Shown piece by piece: positions 36,608 through 46,255 of a DNA stretch of 64,000 bases. A program made the translations under genes and the position numbers. The stretch spans positions 124,001 through 188,000 of the forward strand of contig NZ_CP120677.1 in assembly GCF_029537395.1 (NCBI RefSeq), in the 5' to 3' direction. The number at the start of each line of letters is the position of its first letter. Within the stretch, counting starts at the first letter, position 1. The notes below the pieces were generated by a model. It was not told the DNA's origin, ran no database searches, and worked only from the letters and a program-made list of their open reading frames with translations. The DNA comes from Tissierella sp. Yu-01. GTDB lineage: Bacteria; Bacillota; Clostridia; Tissierellales; Tissierellaceae.

Positions 36608-37534
36608 ATGTTTACTACAGTAATCAATTCAGTTATATCTTTATTTTTCATATTGTTAGTCGGTGTTTATGGGAGTAAAAAGAAAATAATAACTCCTTCC
36701 ATTAATAAAGGTTTAACTGATATCTTAATTAATTTAACATTGCCGCTATTAATAATTTCTTCTTTTATGATAAGCTTTAATGATGATATGAGAACCAATT
36801 TATATAAAGCTTTTATCTTAAGTCCTATTACTTTTTTTGTTTTGTTTATACTGTCTAAAGTTCTTGTAATACCCATAAAAGGTGATAAAAAAAAGGTGCT
36901 AAATTTTTCTAATATCTTTACAAATACAGGGTTTATAGGCTTTCCGTTGTTAAATGCTATTTATGGTGCAGAGGGTGTAGTATATGGTTCAGTATTTAAT
37001 ATGTTTTTGAATTTATTTGTATGGTCTTATGGGGTTATGTTATTTAGAGGATATGAGTCTAGAAAGAATTTAAAGAATGAAATATTGACAGTATTAAAGC
37101 ATCCTACAATAATTTCGGTAATTATAGGTTTAATTATTATGATTACTTCTATAAGAGTACCTAATGTTATTCATTCAAGTGTTAATCTGATAGGGGATAT
37201 TACCGGTCCTTTATCAATGATAGTAGTTGGGGTGAATCTGACAAATGTTAATTTTAAGAAGCACTTGAGGGATTGGACCATATACTATGGTACCTTTGTA
37301 AAACTCATAATAATGCCGATGATAATTATTTTGGTTTTTGAAATATTGGGAGAATCATCCATTGTATCAGATTCGATAATTGTGCAGGTTGCAATGCCAA
37401 CTGCAACACTAGCCTCAATATTTGCAGAGAAATATAATAAAGCACTTGAATATTCTACAATTATGGTTGTGATTACAACTTTGTTATCTGTAGTTACAAT
37501 TCCCCTAATTGTGGGTATGTTGAATTATGTATAA
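36608..37534 (+). CDS. AEC-family transporter (first copy)
   Basis: A 309-residue membrane protein of the auxin efflux carrier family, with about ten transmembrane helices: FTTVINSVISLFFILLVGVY at the start, NIFTNTGFIGFPLLNAIYG in the middle, and IVQVAMPTATLASIFAEKY near the end. Family members move malate, malonate or amino acids. ATG 36608 is preferred over 36602, which abuts the GGGGG site. A close paralogue lies at 39231. Substrate unknown. Confidence 0.92.
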   Translation: MFTTVINSVISLFFILLVGVYGSKKKIITPSINKGLTDILINLTLPLLIISSFMISFNDDMRTNLYKAFILSPITFFVLFILSKVLVIPIKGDKKKVLNFSNIFTNTGFIGFPLLNAIYGAEGVVYGSVFNMFLNLFVWSYGVMLFRGYESRKNLKNEILTVLKHPTIISVIIGLIIMITSIRVPNVIHSSVNLIGDITGPLSMIVVGVNLTNVNFKKHLRDWTIYYGTFVKLIIMPMIIILVFEILGESSIVSDSIIVQVAMPTATLASIFAEKYNKALEYSTIMVVITTLLSVVTIPLIVGMLNYV

Positions 37535-37608
37535 TATTAAATATTACTTGTGATATTTTAATCAATGCTGTAATATTATATTATGTAAAAGAAAAGGGAG
37601 GAAATGCA

Positions 37609-38976
37609 ATGAAGAAAAAAGGTTTTATTTTAAGTTTAATTGTAATTTTGACAATGATAACAACTGTAGCCTTCGCAGAAGGCGAAATCATAGTTAAGAT
37701 TGATTCCGTTAATGTAGAATTTAATGAAGAGGTAGGCGCGCCATTTATTGATGAAAACAACAGAACCTTAGTACCATTTAGAGCTGCTTTAGAAGCTTTT
37801 GGTGCTGACATTGAATGGGATGCAGAATCAAGGACAGCAAAGGCTATAAAAGAAGACATCGCTGTAGAAATTCCTGTAGGAGAAAAGTATATAGTTAAAA
37901 ATGGAGAAAAAATTGTTTCTGATACTGCAGCAATAATTAAGGATGGAAGAACGTACTTACCTATTAGAAATGTAATCGAAGCATTTGGATCAGAGGTACA
38001 ATGGGACAGCAAGTTAAATACAGTTGTTATAACTACTGAACCATTTGATGCTAAAGCTAAGGTAATGAATGCATATGAAAATTACTATAAATGGGAAAAT
38101 TATGATATGTATGCATTAATCAACATGTCTATGGCAATACCAGATGGAACAGGTAATATGCAACAAATGAATATGCAAATGGATATGGATGCTACAGCAT
38201 TTACAAACCCAATGAAAATGAAAGTTAATGCAAATATGGCAATGGACTTAGGTATTGAAAAATTAGAACAACCATTAATGGAAATGTATGTTGTTACAGA
38301 AGATGATAAATTCACTACCTATATGGGTATGACAAATATGACTTCTGGTGAATTAACATGGGTTAAACAAGAATTAGAAGATGAGAATTTTGCTACATTA
38401 TTAGACCCTAATAATGAAGAAATGAAAGCATTAAATGAAAAGTCAATTGCTAATGCCAGATATTTAGGTACTTATGCTGAAGGAGATAGGAATCTTGAAA
38501 AATATGAAATCACTATTTCTTATGAAGCATTTAATGAGTTAATGGGTCAGAGTATGGCAATGTTCAAAGATACACTTGGTGAAGATGCACAACTAGGTTT
38601 AGATTTATTAAACAGTTTGGGAGACGTAACTTGTATACTATATCTTGATGAAGCAACCGGTGAATTTGCTAAACAGGAAATGGATATGAGCTCAATTATA
38701 AGTACTATTATGGAAGAAATGATGACTATGATAGTAGAGGAAACTCCTGAAGCAGGTACTGATGCTGAATTAGATGCTTTAATTGAAATGCTTAAGGGCA
38801 TAAAAATGGATATGGTAGCTGAATATAAAAATATTAATGAAGCTGAAGATTTTGAAATCCCTGAAGAAGCTTTAAATGCCATAACTACAGAAGAATTATT
38901 AGAAAAAGCAGCTGAGGAAGCTGCAGAAGTGGAAGAAACTGAAGAAGAAGTTGACAGTGAAGAAGTAAGCGAATAA
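37609..38976 (+). CDS. Exported protein with copper-amine-oxidase-like N-domain
   Basis: A 455-residue secreted protein: signal peptide (about 1-24, ending VAFA), then two units of the copper amine oxidase N-terminal-like domain (about 28-148: RTLVPFRAALEAFGADIEWD and RTYLPIRNVIEAFGSEVQWD). A Met-rich, LolA-like region (about 150-415) follows, ending in a strongly acidic tail (EEVDSEEVSE). Despite its name this domain is a cell-wall-associated module, not an oxidase. Such proteins are abundant in clostridia; the role is unknown. Runs of Met (MQQMNMQMDMD) are notable. RBS GGGAGG. Confidence 0.85.
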   Translation: MKKKGFILSLIVILTMITTVAFAEGEIIVKIDSVNVEFNEEVGAPFIDENNRTLVPFRAALEAFGADIEWDAESRTAKAIKEDIAVEIPVGEKYIVKNGEKIVSDTAAIIKDGRTYLPIRNVIEAFGSEVQWDSKLNTVVITTEPFDAKAKVMNAYENYYKWENYDMYALINMSMAIPDGTGNMQQMNMQMDMDATAFTNPMKMKVNANMAMDLGIEKLEQPLMEMYVVTEDDKFTTYMGMTNMTSGELTWVKQELEDENFATLLDPNNEEMKALNEKSIANARYLGTYAEGDRNLEKYEITISYEAFNELMGQSMAMFKDTLGEDAQLGLDLLNSLGDVTCILYLDEATGEFAKQEMDMSSIISTIMEEMMTMIVEETPEAGTDAELDALIEMLKGIKMDMVAEYKNINEAEDFEIPEEALNAITTEELLEKAAEEAAEVEETEEEVDSEEVSE

Positions 38977-38995
38977 TTTAGAAAGATAAATATTT

Positions 38996-39037
38996 AAACT
39001 CTAGTCAAGTATAGTACTATACTTGACTAGAGTTTTT
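38996..39037. terminator. Strong terminator (40-bp perfect palindrome)
   Basis: From 38996 to 39035 the sequence is a perfect palindrome centred on TA (arms AAACTCTAGTCAAGTATAG and its complement), with a T run after it; it may work in both directions. Confidence 0.88.
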
Positions 39038-39138
39038 TTATGACATATAGACATATAGTTGTATATTGACATAATGTATGGAATGTTTTTTATTGCGCCT
39101 TGGTATTATTGAAGTACGAAAAATACCAGATTATTTTT

Positions 39139-39172
39139 AAAAGACCCTTGAAAGCTTAATGGGGTCTTTTTT
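39139..39172 (+). terminator. Second terminator before the AEC paralogue
   Basis: AAAAGACCC-N14-GGGTCTTTT followed by T. A second hairpin, GGTATT (39102-39107) with AATACC (39122-39127), precedes it. It has no gene of its own immediately upstream. Confidence 0.7.
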
Positions 39173-39230
39173 AGAACTATAATCTCTGATAGGAATAAAA
39201 TGATAATAATATTTAATCAGAGGTGAGTCT

Positions 39231-40148
39231 ATGGTTACAACAGTATTAAATTCTGTAATATCTTTATTTTTGATAATGATTGTAGGGGTTTATGGTAGCA
39301 AGAGAGGTATAATTACACAGGAAATAAATAATGGTTTAATAAACCTTCTATTGAATATAACCTTGCCCTTTATGGTTATCTCATCCTTTACATTTTCCTT
39401 TGATATGTCCATTAAATCTAATGTTGTTAAAGGTTTTTACTATAGCTTAATTGCATATTTAATTCTTATAGTTGCTTCATATATATTGTTAATACCTATA
39501 AAGGGAGATAAAAAGACTATAATTCACTTTGGAAATGTATTTACAAATACAGGTTATATAGGTTTTCCAGTATTAAATGCTATGTATGGTCCTGAGGGAG
39601 TAGTCTATGGTTCTATATTCAATATGTTCTTCGTATTATTTGTATGGACCTATGGAATTATGTTGTATAAAGGTCACATTGAGAAAGACCAATTGAAGAA
39701 AGAAGTTATTAAAACATTATTAAATCCATCAATAATTGCAGTAGCTATAGGGATTACTATTATGATGCTTGATTTAAGTATACCTCAAATACTATATACA
39801 AGCATAATTTCAGTAGGAAGTATATCAGGACCATTATCCATGATAATAATAGGGGTTATATTATCTAGAGGTAAAATTGGAGATAGCTTTAAAGATTGGA
39901 AGCTATATTATGGTTTAGCTATCAAGATGGTAATTTTACCTTTGATTTTGTATTTAATATCCATGATAGTTGATAGAACAATAGTATTAAATTCAATTAT
40001 TATAATTGCATCCATGCCTGCAGCGGCAATGACATCAATATTTGCAGAAAGCTATGATAAGGAAAAGGACTTTGCGTCAATAATTGTGCTTATGACCACA
40101 TTATTATCAGTAGTTACTATACCGATACTTGTGGGGATATTGGTGTAA
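39231..40148 (+). CDS. AEC-family transporter (second copy)
   Basis: A 305-residue paralogue of the AEC transporter at 36608. The two share the blocks NSVISLF, GVYGSK, IPIKGDKK, FTNTG.IGFP, EGVVYGS.FNMF and the ending TTLLSVVTIPI.VG. Start ATG with GAGGTGAG. The pair flanks the copper-amine-oxidase-like gene, so a local duplication is likely. Substrate unknown. Confidence 0.92.
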   Translation: MVTTVLNSVISLFLIMIVGVYGSKRGIITQEINNGLINLLLNITLPFMVISSFTFSFDMSIKSNVVKGFYYSLIAYLILIVASYILLIPIKGDKKTIIHFGNVFTNTGYIGFPVLNAMYGPEGVVYGSIFNMFFVLFVWTYGIMLYKGHIEKDQLKKEVIKTLLNPSIIAVAIGITIMMLDLSIPQILYTSIISVGSISGPLSMIIIGVILSRGKIGDSFKDWKLYYGLAIKMVILPLILYLISMIVDRTIVLNSIIIIASMPAAAMTSIFAESYDKEKDFASIIVLMTTLLSVVTIPILVGILV

Positions 40149-40200
40149 ATGGGTATATAGAATATGATTTAATAAATAAATAATTTTAAGGAGAATTAAA

Positions 40201-40788
40201 ATGTGCGGTAGATACTCATTAGAAGCTGATATAGATGAATTAATACAAAGATATAAGGCAATTATTCTAGAAACTAATTTTAATTCAAAATCTGAAATAT
40301 TTCCAACTGATGTAGTTCCTATTGTAAAGCACGTGGATGGAAATATACAGATACAAGATATGAAGTGGGGCTTCATGCCTAGTTTCGCTAAAACTTCACT
40401 AATAAATGCTAGATCAGAAACAGTTGATATAAAGCCTACATTTAAGGATTCTTTTATCAACAGAAGATGTATAATTCCAGCAACAAGCTTTTTTGAATGG
40501 GAAAAGTTAGAAGGTAAGAAGATTAAGAGAAGGATTAATATTGATGAAGAAAAGATATTTTCAATAGCTGGCTTGTATAATACATTTATTGATAATGAAG
40601 GGAAGAAATATGAAGCTTTTACAATTCTAACTACTTCGGCAAATGAATCCATGAAGCATATACATGATAGAATGCCAGTAATAATTCCAAGAGATAAGGA
40701 ATATATATGGTTGAATAAGTCTAATAGAGATATATCATCTTTAAAAGATTTAATATTTCCCTGGAAAACAAATATCATTTATGAATAA
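40201..40788 (+). CDS. SRAP (YedK/HMCES) abasic-site DNA-protein crosslink protein
   Basis: A 195-residue SOS response-associated peptidase family protein that forms a thiazolidine crosslink with abasic sites in single-stranded DNA. It begins MCGRYSL, with the catalytic Cys2 exposed after Met removal. Then INARSETVDIKPTF, RCIIPATSFFEWEKL with the conserved Glu, and SMKHIHDRMPVII with the conserved His. RBS AGGAG. I see no LexA box in front of it. Confidence 0.95.
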   Translation: MCGRYSLEADIDELIQRYKAIILETNFNSKSEIFPTDVVPIVKHVDGNIQIQDMKWGFMPSFAKTSLINARSETVDIKPTFKDSFINRRCIIPATSFFEWEKLEGKKIKRRINIDEEKIFSIAGLYNTFIDNEGKKYEAFTILTTSANESMKHIHDRMPVIIPRDKEYIWLNKSNRDISSLKDLIFPWKTNIIYE

Positions 40789-40863
40789 ATATTAGTTGCA
40801 TTATTTTGGATTACATCATATAATAAGTCTATTATTAATTTTTAAGCGAAGGAGGTCTTAATC

Positions 40864-40971
40864 TTGCAACTGAATGAGATTGTCAAGAGACATTGGAAGT
40901 CTTTTTCCAATAATTTAATAATTATAGAGAATAAGATTTCCGAAGGTATGAGGAGGTCCTCACTATTATAA
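40864..40971 (+). CDS. Possible 35-residue leader peptide or small protein
   Basis: A TTG codon at 40864 lies 8 bp after a very strong GAAGGAGGT and opens a 35-codon frame ending TAA at 40969-40971, 38 bp before the amino acid transporter's first gene. The product is basic and hydrophobic (begins MQLNEIVKRHWKSFSNN). The frame spans a hairpin, ATTGGAA-N6-TTCCAAT, and ends near a second GAGGAGGT. It could be a regulatory leader, a small protein, or a gene remnant. Only the ribosome site and position support it. Confidence 0.4.
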   Translation: MQLNEIVKRHWKSFSNNLIIIENKISEGMRRSSLL

Positions 40972-41009
40972 TTTAAATAAAAAAATTGAAAATAATAGGA
41001 GGATTTTAA

Positions 41010-41858
41010 ATGTCAAAGAAAATAGGTATTTTATTATTAGTGGTTAGTATGTTATTCGTATTTGGTGCATGTAGTAAAACGGAAGTGCCAACAGGAACCC
41101 CTGCAGAAACTCCAGCAGATGAGAATTCAGCAGAAGAGGGCGGTAAACTAGCAGAGATTAAAAAAGCTGGAAAGATAGTTTTAGGAACAGCTGCAGATTA
41201 TCCACCATTTGAATTCCACAAGATAATAGATGGTAAGGACGAAATAGTAGGATTTGATATAGAAATTGCTAAATTAATAGCAGATGAAATTGGTGTAGAG
41301 TTAGAAATCCTTGATATGAAATATGAGGGATTGCTACCTGCAATAGTTACTAATGATATTGACTTTATAGTAGCTGGTATGTCAGCTAATGAGGAGAGAG
41401 CTCAGACTGTAGATTTTTCTCAAGTTTATTATGAAGGCAGCCATACTATGATTGTTAGAGCTGAGGATAAGGACTTATACAAAGGACCTGAAGATTTAGC
41501 TGGAAAACCAGTTGGTGCTCAGAAGACAACATTACAAGAAGAAGTAGTTCTAAATCAATTTACTGAATCACAATATGTTGGTTTATCAAAAATTACTGAT
41601 TTAGTTCTAGAACTTCAAAACAAAAAAGTAGAAGCTGTTGTTTTAGCTGAACCTGTTGCAAAAGCTTATGTAAAACAAAATCCAAATCTACATCTTGCTG
41701 AAGTAGACCTAGGTAAGGAAGATGGAGTATCTGTAGCAGTAAATAAAGGCAATGAGGATCTACTAGAAGTTATAAATGAAGTAATAGAAGAAATAGTAAA
41801 TGATGGTACCATTGATAGACTTATTAATGAAGCAACAATATTAGCAGAGGAAGAATAA
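41010..41858 (+). CDS. Amino acid ABC transporter substrate-binding lipoprotein
   Basis: A 282-residue binding protein (SBP family 3) for polar amino acids. Lipoprotein signal ending VFGACSK (Cys21), an acidic linker, then GKIVLGTAADYPPFEF, IVGFDIEIAKLIADEIGVEL and NDIDFIVAGMSANEERAQTV, the family pattern around the bound amino acid. RBS AGGAGG. First gene of a three-gene SBP-permease-ATPase set. Substrate (glutamine, arginine, cystine and so on) cannot be fixed. Confidence 0.94.
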   Translation: MSKKIGILLLVVSMLFVFGACSKTEVPTGTPAETPADENSAEEGGKLAEIKKAGKIVLGTAADYPPFEFHKIIDGKDEIVGFDIEIAKLIADEIGVELEILDMKYEGLLPAIVTNDIDFIVAGMSANEERAQTVDFSQVYYEGSHTMIVRAEDKDLYKGPEDLAGKPVGAQKTTLQEEVVLNQFTESQYVGLSKITDLVLELQNKKVEAVVLAEPVAKAYVKQNPNLHLAEVDLGKEDGVSVAVNKGNEDLLEVINEVIEEIVNDGTIDRLINEATILAEEE

Positions 41859-41867
41859 GAACACTAG

Positions 41868-41902
41868 TTGGCAAAGGAGTTTACTCTTTTGCCAATGATT
41901 TT
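41868..41902 (+). terminator. Intra-operon hairpin between SBP and permease
   Basis: TTGGCAAAGGAG-TTTA-CTCTTTTGCCAA is a 12-bp stem with one G-U, followed by TGATTTTTAAT. Partial termination or 3'-end protection here would give more binding protein than membrane complex, a common arrangement. Confidence 0.65.
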
Positions 41903-41923
41903 TAATGGGGAGGTTAAATAGTT

Positions 41924-42607
41924 TTGGATATTATTACGAATTTTATAGAATTTATGTCTAAATATTACTCTTATTACTTGAATGGGACATTAACCACATT
42001 ACAAATTTCATTTTTTGGAGTAATATTTGGTACCCTAGTTGGTGTTCTTCTTTGCCTATTGAGAATGTCTAATAACAAAATAATCAGAGGTATCTCAACT
42101 GCTTATATTGAAATAGTTAGAGGAACTCCATTAATTTTACAAATATATGTTGTATACTATGGATTGCCAATGGTATTGCCATTACCAGATTCAAGAATTT
42201 TTTTAGGTACATTGGCAGTTTTATTAAATAGTGCTGCTTATGTGTCAGAGATCATAAGAGCGGGAATTCAATCTATTGATACGGGACAGATGGAAGCTGC
42301 TAGGTCTCTAGGAATGGGCAAATCAATGAGTATGAGATATATAATAATCCCACAGGCTTTTAAAAACATATTACCAGCTCTTGGTAATGAATTCATTGTA
42401 TTAGTTAAGGAATCAGCAATCATATCTGTAATCGCTATACCAGATTTAATGTACAATGCGGATACATTAAGAGGTATAACTTACAAACCATTTATGCCAT
42501 TAATAGTAGCAGGTATAATTTACTTTACAATAACATTCACATTATCAAAAATATTGGGGTTACTCGAAAGGAGGTTAGCTGCTAGTGATCAAGGTAGTGA
42601 ATCTTAA
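41924..42607 (+). CDS. Amino acid ABC transporter permease
   Basis: A 227-residue His/Glu/Gln/Arg/opine-type permease. It has an N-terminal [20 protein letters not shown] motif, about five transmembrane helices, [18 protein letters not shown], and the EAA loop [22 protein letters not shown] (as [22 protein letters not shown]). TTG at 41924 with GGGGAGG 10 bp upstream. Works as a homodimer with the next gene's ATPase. Confidence 0.95.
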   Translation: MDIITNFIEFMSKYYSYYLNGTLTTLQISFFGVIFGTLVGVLLCLLRMSNNKIIRGISTAYIEIVRGTPLILQIYVVYYGLPMVLPLPDSRIFLGTLAVLLNSAAYVSEIIRAGIQSIDTGQMEAARSLGMGKSMSMRYIIIPQAFKNILPALGNEFIVLVKESAIISVIAIPDLMYNADTLRGITYKPFMPLIVAGIIYFTITFTLSKILGLLERRLAASDQGSES

Positions 42608-43310
42608 TAAAAAGTTCGGGAAATTACATGTATTAAAAGGACTTAATGAGGAAGTAAAAAAGGGTGAAGTGGTAGTAGTTATAGGACCTAGTGGCTCAGG
42701 AAAAAGTACTTTTTTAAGATGCTTAAACCTATTAGAGGAACCAACTAGTGGTGAAATTATATTTGATGGAATATCTATCACTGATAAAAAGAACGATATA
42801 AACAAGCAGAGAGAAAAAATGGGGATGGTTTTTCAACAATTTAATCTTTTTCCACATTTAACTGTAATGGAGAATATAACCATAGCTCCAATTAAGGTTA
42901 AAAAAATAAGCAAGGAAGATGCTGAAAAAATAGCCATGGATCTTTTAAAGAGAATCGGCTTAGAAGATAAGGCTAATACTTACCCAAATAAACTATCTGG
43001 AGGACAAAAGCAAAGAATTGCAATAGTAAGAGCTCTTGCCATGTCTCCCGACGTGATGCTTTTTGATGAACCTACATCTGCTCTTGACCCTGAGATGGTT
43101 GGAGAGGTACTTGAGGTTATGAAAGACTTAGCAAAAGAAGGAATGACAATGGTAGTCGTAACTCATGAAATGGGCTTTGCTAAAGAAGTTGGAGATAGAG
43201 TATTATTTATGGATGGTGGTAATATAGTGGAACAAGGAACACCAGAACAGCTATTTAATAATCCACAACATCCTAGAACACAGGATTTTTTAAGAAAAAT
43301 ATTAATTTAA
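42585..43310 (+). CDS. Amino acid ABC transporter ATP-binding protein (GlnQ-like)
   Basis: A 241-residue ATPase: Walker [11 protein letters not shown]-loop [28 protein letters not shown], Walker [22 protein letters not shown]-loop [13 protein letters not shown]. The polar amino acid uptake class typically has this MGFA motif. GTG at 42585 with AAAGGAGG 9 bp upstream, overlapping the permease by 23 bp. Confidence 0.96.
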   Translation: MIKVVNLNKKFGKLHVLKGLNEEVKKGEVVVVIGPSGSGKSTFLRCLNLLEEPTSGEIIFDGISITDKKNDINKQREKMGMVFQQFNLFPHLTVMENITIAPIKVKKISKEDAEKIAMDLLKRIGLEDKANTYPNKLSGGQKQRIAIVRALAMSPDVMLFDEPTSALDPEMVGEVLEVMKDLAKEGMTMVVVTHEMGFAKEVGDRVLFMDGGNIVEQGTPEQLFNNPQHPRTQDFLRKILI

Positions 43311-43345
43311 TGAGAAAAGGGGTCGTACCTTTTTCTCATTTTCTT
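43309..43345 (+). terminator. Intrinsic terminator after the transporter operon
   Basis: AATGAGAAAAGG and CCTTTTTCTCATT pair with one bulge, followed by TTTCTTT. Confidence 0.75.
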
Positions 43346-43399
43346 TATGGTTTTAATATAGTATAATTATGTTGTAAAAATACTTCCTTGGGGTGGATG

Positions 43400-44485
43400 A
43401 TGCTATACATAATGATTATTTTTTCAATAATAGGTGGAATTGATAAATTATTGAATAATAAATTTGGTTTGGGAGTTAAGTTTGAAGAAGGCTTTAAGGC
43501 TATGGGAGGATTAGCTTTAAGTATTATTGGGATATATAGTCTAAGTCCATTGATTGCTAAGGGATTAATACCTATATTAAATCCATTAGCCAATTTAATA
43601 AATACTGATTCATCAGTATTTATTAGTAGCATCCTTGCAACAGATTTAGGTGCATATACTACCAGCATGGAAATCACCAGTGATCCTGTAGTAGGGAACT
43701 TTAATGGATTGGTATTAGGTTCAATGCTAGGATCAACAATTTCTTTTACAATACCAGTAGCTACAAGTATGATTTTATTAAAGGATTATACATATTTTTC
43801 AAAGGGTGTATTAGCAGGAATAGTTACAATACCAGTAGGGATGATTGTCTCAGGCATACTCATGAAGATACCTTATAATGATATAGTATTTAGTTTGATA
43901 CCTGTAATTCTGGTAATTATTCCAATAGTCATAGGGTTAATTAAGGCTCAGGATAAGATGGTAAAAATATTTAGTAAACTTGGCAAGGTTGTTAATATCA
44001 TAGGTTTAGTTGGTTTAATCTTAAGTATATTAGAATTTTCTTTGGGAATTAAATTAATCGAAGGAATGATTCCATTTGAGGAAGGAATTATAATAGTAGC
44101 TAATATTTCAATTGTTTTATCAGGAGCTTACCCTTTGCTATATTTCATATCTAGAAAATTACATAGAATTTTGCGAATTATCACAAATAAATATGATATT
44201 GATGAGTATTCTATTCTAGGGGTAGTATCTTCTTTAGCAAGTTGTATCCCAATGTTTGGGGTATATAATGAGATGAATTGGAAGGGAAAGATAATTAATG
44301 CTGCTTTTGCCGTTAGTGGAGCTTTTACTTTTGGAGGGCAACTGGGATATGTTTCTGCAGTATCTCCAGAAAGCGTAAATCCTTTTGTAATAGGCAAGTT
44401 AGCAGCAGGTCTATCAAGTCTTTGTGTTGCATTTATTTTGATTAAGTTTGAAAAACATGAGGAGGTATTGGTTAATGAATATTAA
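43400..44485 (+). CDS. EutH-like ethanolamine permease family protein
   Basis: A roughly 361-residue membrane protein with about ten helices, resembling EutH: FEEGFKAMGGLALSIIGIYS, ILATDLGAYTTSMEITSDP, GLVLGSMLGSTISFTIPVA and GVLAGIVTIPVGMIVSGIL. EutH carries ethanolamine in the eut operon; no other eut gene is present here. The exact start among TTG 43388 and ATG 43397/43400 is uncertain because GGGGTGG sits at 43390-43396. The last codons hold the ribosome site of the next gene. Confidence 0.85.
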   Translation: MLYIMIIFSIIGGIDKLLNNKFGLGVKFEEGFKAMGGLALSIIGIYSLSPLIAKGLIPILNPLANLINTDSSVFISSILATDLGAYTTSMEITSDPVVGNFNGLVLGSMLGSTISFTIPVATSMILLKDYTYFSKGVLAGIVTIPVGMIVSGILMKIPYNDIVFSLIPVILVIIPIVIGLIKAQDKMVKIFSKLGKVVNIIGLVGLILSILEFSLGIKLIEGMIPFEEGIIIVANISIVLSGAYPLLYFISRKLHRILRIITNKYDIDEYSILGVVSSLASCIPMFGVYNEMNWKGKIINAAFAVSGAFTFGGQLGYVSAVSPESVNPFVIGKLAAGLSSLCVAFILIKFEKHEEVLVNEY

Positions 44486-46253
44486 TGAACGTTTAGATAA
44501 GTTAAGAGCCTTAATGGCAGAAAGAGGAATAACGGCATATATAGAACCAACATCCGATCCACATCAGTCAGAGTATGTTGCGGATTATTATAAAGGAAGA
44601 GATTGGATATCAGGTTTTACCGGTTCGGCTGGAACAGTAGTAATAACTAAGGATGAAGCTATTCTTTGGACTGATGGAAGATATTTTATACAAGCTGAAA
44701 AACAAATATCAGGTAGTGATTTTAAGCTTTTTAAGATGAATACACCAGGTTATCCAACATATATGGAATGGCTAGAAACTAAATTAAAAGATGGAGACAG
44801 TCTGGGATTTAACGGTAAGGTATTTGCTCAATCATTAGTTGAGGAGCTTGAGGAAGAATTAAATGACAAAAATATTGTCTTTATAGATGAATTTGATCTT
44901 ATTGGAGAAGTATGGGAGGGTAGGCCTGAAATCCCTTGCAGTAAGATATTTGCACTAGATACAAAGTATGTAGGTAAATCAGCAAAAGATAAGATAAAAG
45001 AAGTAAGAGAATATATGTTAGAAAGAGGTGCATATAATTTCCTTTTGGGAAGCTTAGATGATATAGCTTGGCTTTATAATATTAGGGGTAATGACGTTCT
45101 AAACAATCCTGTAGTTATTTCATATGCATTAATTTCTAAAGAAAAAGCCAATTTGTTTGTTGATAAGAAAAAGGTAGATGATGAAGTTAAAGGTTTCCTA
45201 TATGACAATGGTGTTGAGGTTCAAGAATATAATGAGATAATCAACTTTGTTGAAGATATAAAAGAGTCTTCTAAATTGATCCTAGCAAAAGATAAAATAA
45301 ACAGATGGCTATATAAGGCAATCCCAAATAATGTAAGTGTAATTGATGAAATGAATATTACTACTAAGTTAAAAGGGATAAAAAACTCTGATGAAATTAA
45401 AAATCAAAAGATTGCATATATCAAGGACTGCGTTGCCTTGGTTAAATACTTTCACTGGATAGATAAAAATATGGGAAAAGTACCATTGAATGAATTTTCT
45501 GCACAGGAAAAACTTCTTGAATTTAGACAGGAACAGGAAAGTTTCTTAGAACCAAGTTTTAGCACTATATCTGCTTATGGGGAGAATGCAGCAATGATGC
45601 ATTATTCAGCAAGTGCAGACAAAAATGCTGAATTTAAAGAAGAAGGGTTATATTTGGTAGATTCAGGTGGACAGTACTTTGAAGGTACCACTGATATTAC
45701 TAGAACTGTTGCTTTAGGACCTATTACAGATGAAGAAAAGAAGGACTTTACCCTAACTTTAAAGGGACATATTAATCTAATCAGCGCTAGATTTTTGCAT
45801 GGTACATCAGGTCATGTACTTGATATATTGAGCCGATATCCTTTGTGGCAAGAAGGAATTGATTACAAATGTGGAACAGGTCATGGGGTAGGATATTTAT
45901 TAAATGTCCATGAAGGACCTCATAGATTTGCAGTAGCACCAAATAATGTAGCTTTAGAAAAAGGTATGATAATAACCATAGAGCCTGGTGTATATAAAGA
46001 AGGAAAGCACGGTATAAGAATAGAAAATGTCGTTGTAGTAGATGAAGATATAAAAACGGATTCAGGACAATTTATGAAGTTTGAAGTATTGTCCTATTGC
46101 CCAATTGATTTGGACTGTATAGATGCAGATATGTTGTTACCTAATGAAAGAGAGTGGCTAAACAATTATCACAAAGAAGTATATGAAAAGCTTTCTCCAT
46201 ATTTAAGTGAAGAAGAAAGAGATTGGTTAAAGCACGAGACAAGAAGCATATGA
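44475..46253 (+). CDS. Aminopeptidase P-family metallopeptidase (M24B)
   Basis: A 592-residue Xaa-Pro aminopeptidase with two creatinase-like N-terminal domains and a C-terminal pita-bread domain. Metal ligands visible: YLVDSGGQYFEGTTDITRTV (two Asp), TGHGVGYLLNVHEGPHRF (His), TIEPGVYKEGKHGIRIENVV (two Glu). Long (about 590) members are the usual form in clostridia and eukaryotes. ATG 44475 with GAGGAGGT; it overlaps the EutH-like stop by 11 bp. Confidence 0.96.
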   Translation: MNINERLDKLRALMAERGITAYIEPTSDPHQSEYVADYYKGRDWISGFTGSAGTVVITKDEAILWTDGRYFIQAEKQISGSDFKLFKMNTPGYPTYMEWLETKLKDGDSLGFNGKVFAQSLVEELEEELNDKNIVFIDEFDLIGEVWEGRPEIPCSKIFALDTKYVGKSAKDKIKEVREYMLERGAYNFLLGSLDDIAWLYNIRGNDVLNNPVVISYALISKEKANLFVDKKKVDDEVKGFLYDNGVEVQEYNEIINFVEDIKESSKLILAKDKINRWLYKAIPNNVSVIDEMNITTKLKGIKNSDEIKNQKIAYIKDCVALVKYFHWIDKNMGKVPLNEFSAQEKLLEFRQEQESFLEPSFSTISAYGENAAMMHYSASADKNAEFKEEGLYLVDSGGQYFEGTTDITRTVALGPITDEEKKDFTLTLKGHINLISARFLHGTSGHVLDILSRYPLWQEGIDYKCGTGHGVGYLLNVHEGPHRFAVAPNNVALEKGMIITIEPGVYKEGKHGIRIENVVVVDEDIKTDSGQFMKFEVLSYCPIDLDCIDADMLLPNEREWLNNYHKEVYEKLSPYLSEEERDWLKHETRSI

Positions 46254-46255
46254 CC

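Noticed and set aside
40789-41009. T-box or amino-acid riboswitch before the amino acid transporter
   Set aside because: No T-box sequence (such as TGGNACCGCG) or lysine/glycine riboswitch core is present; only a small ORF and minor hairpins are visible.
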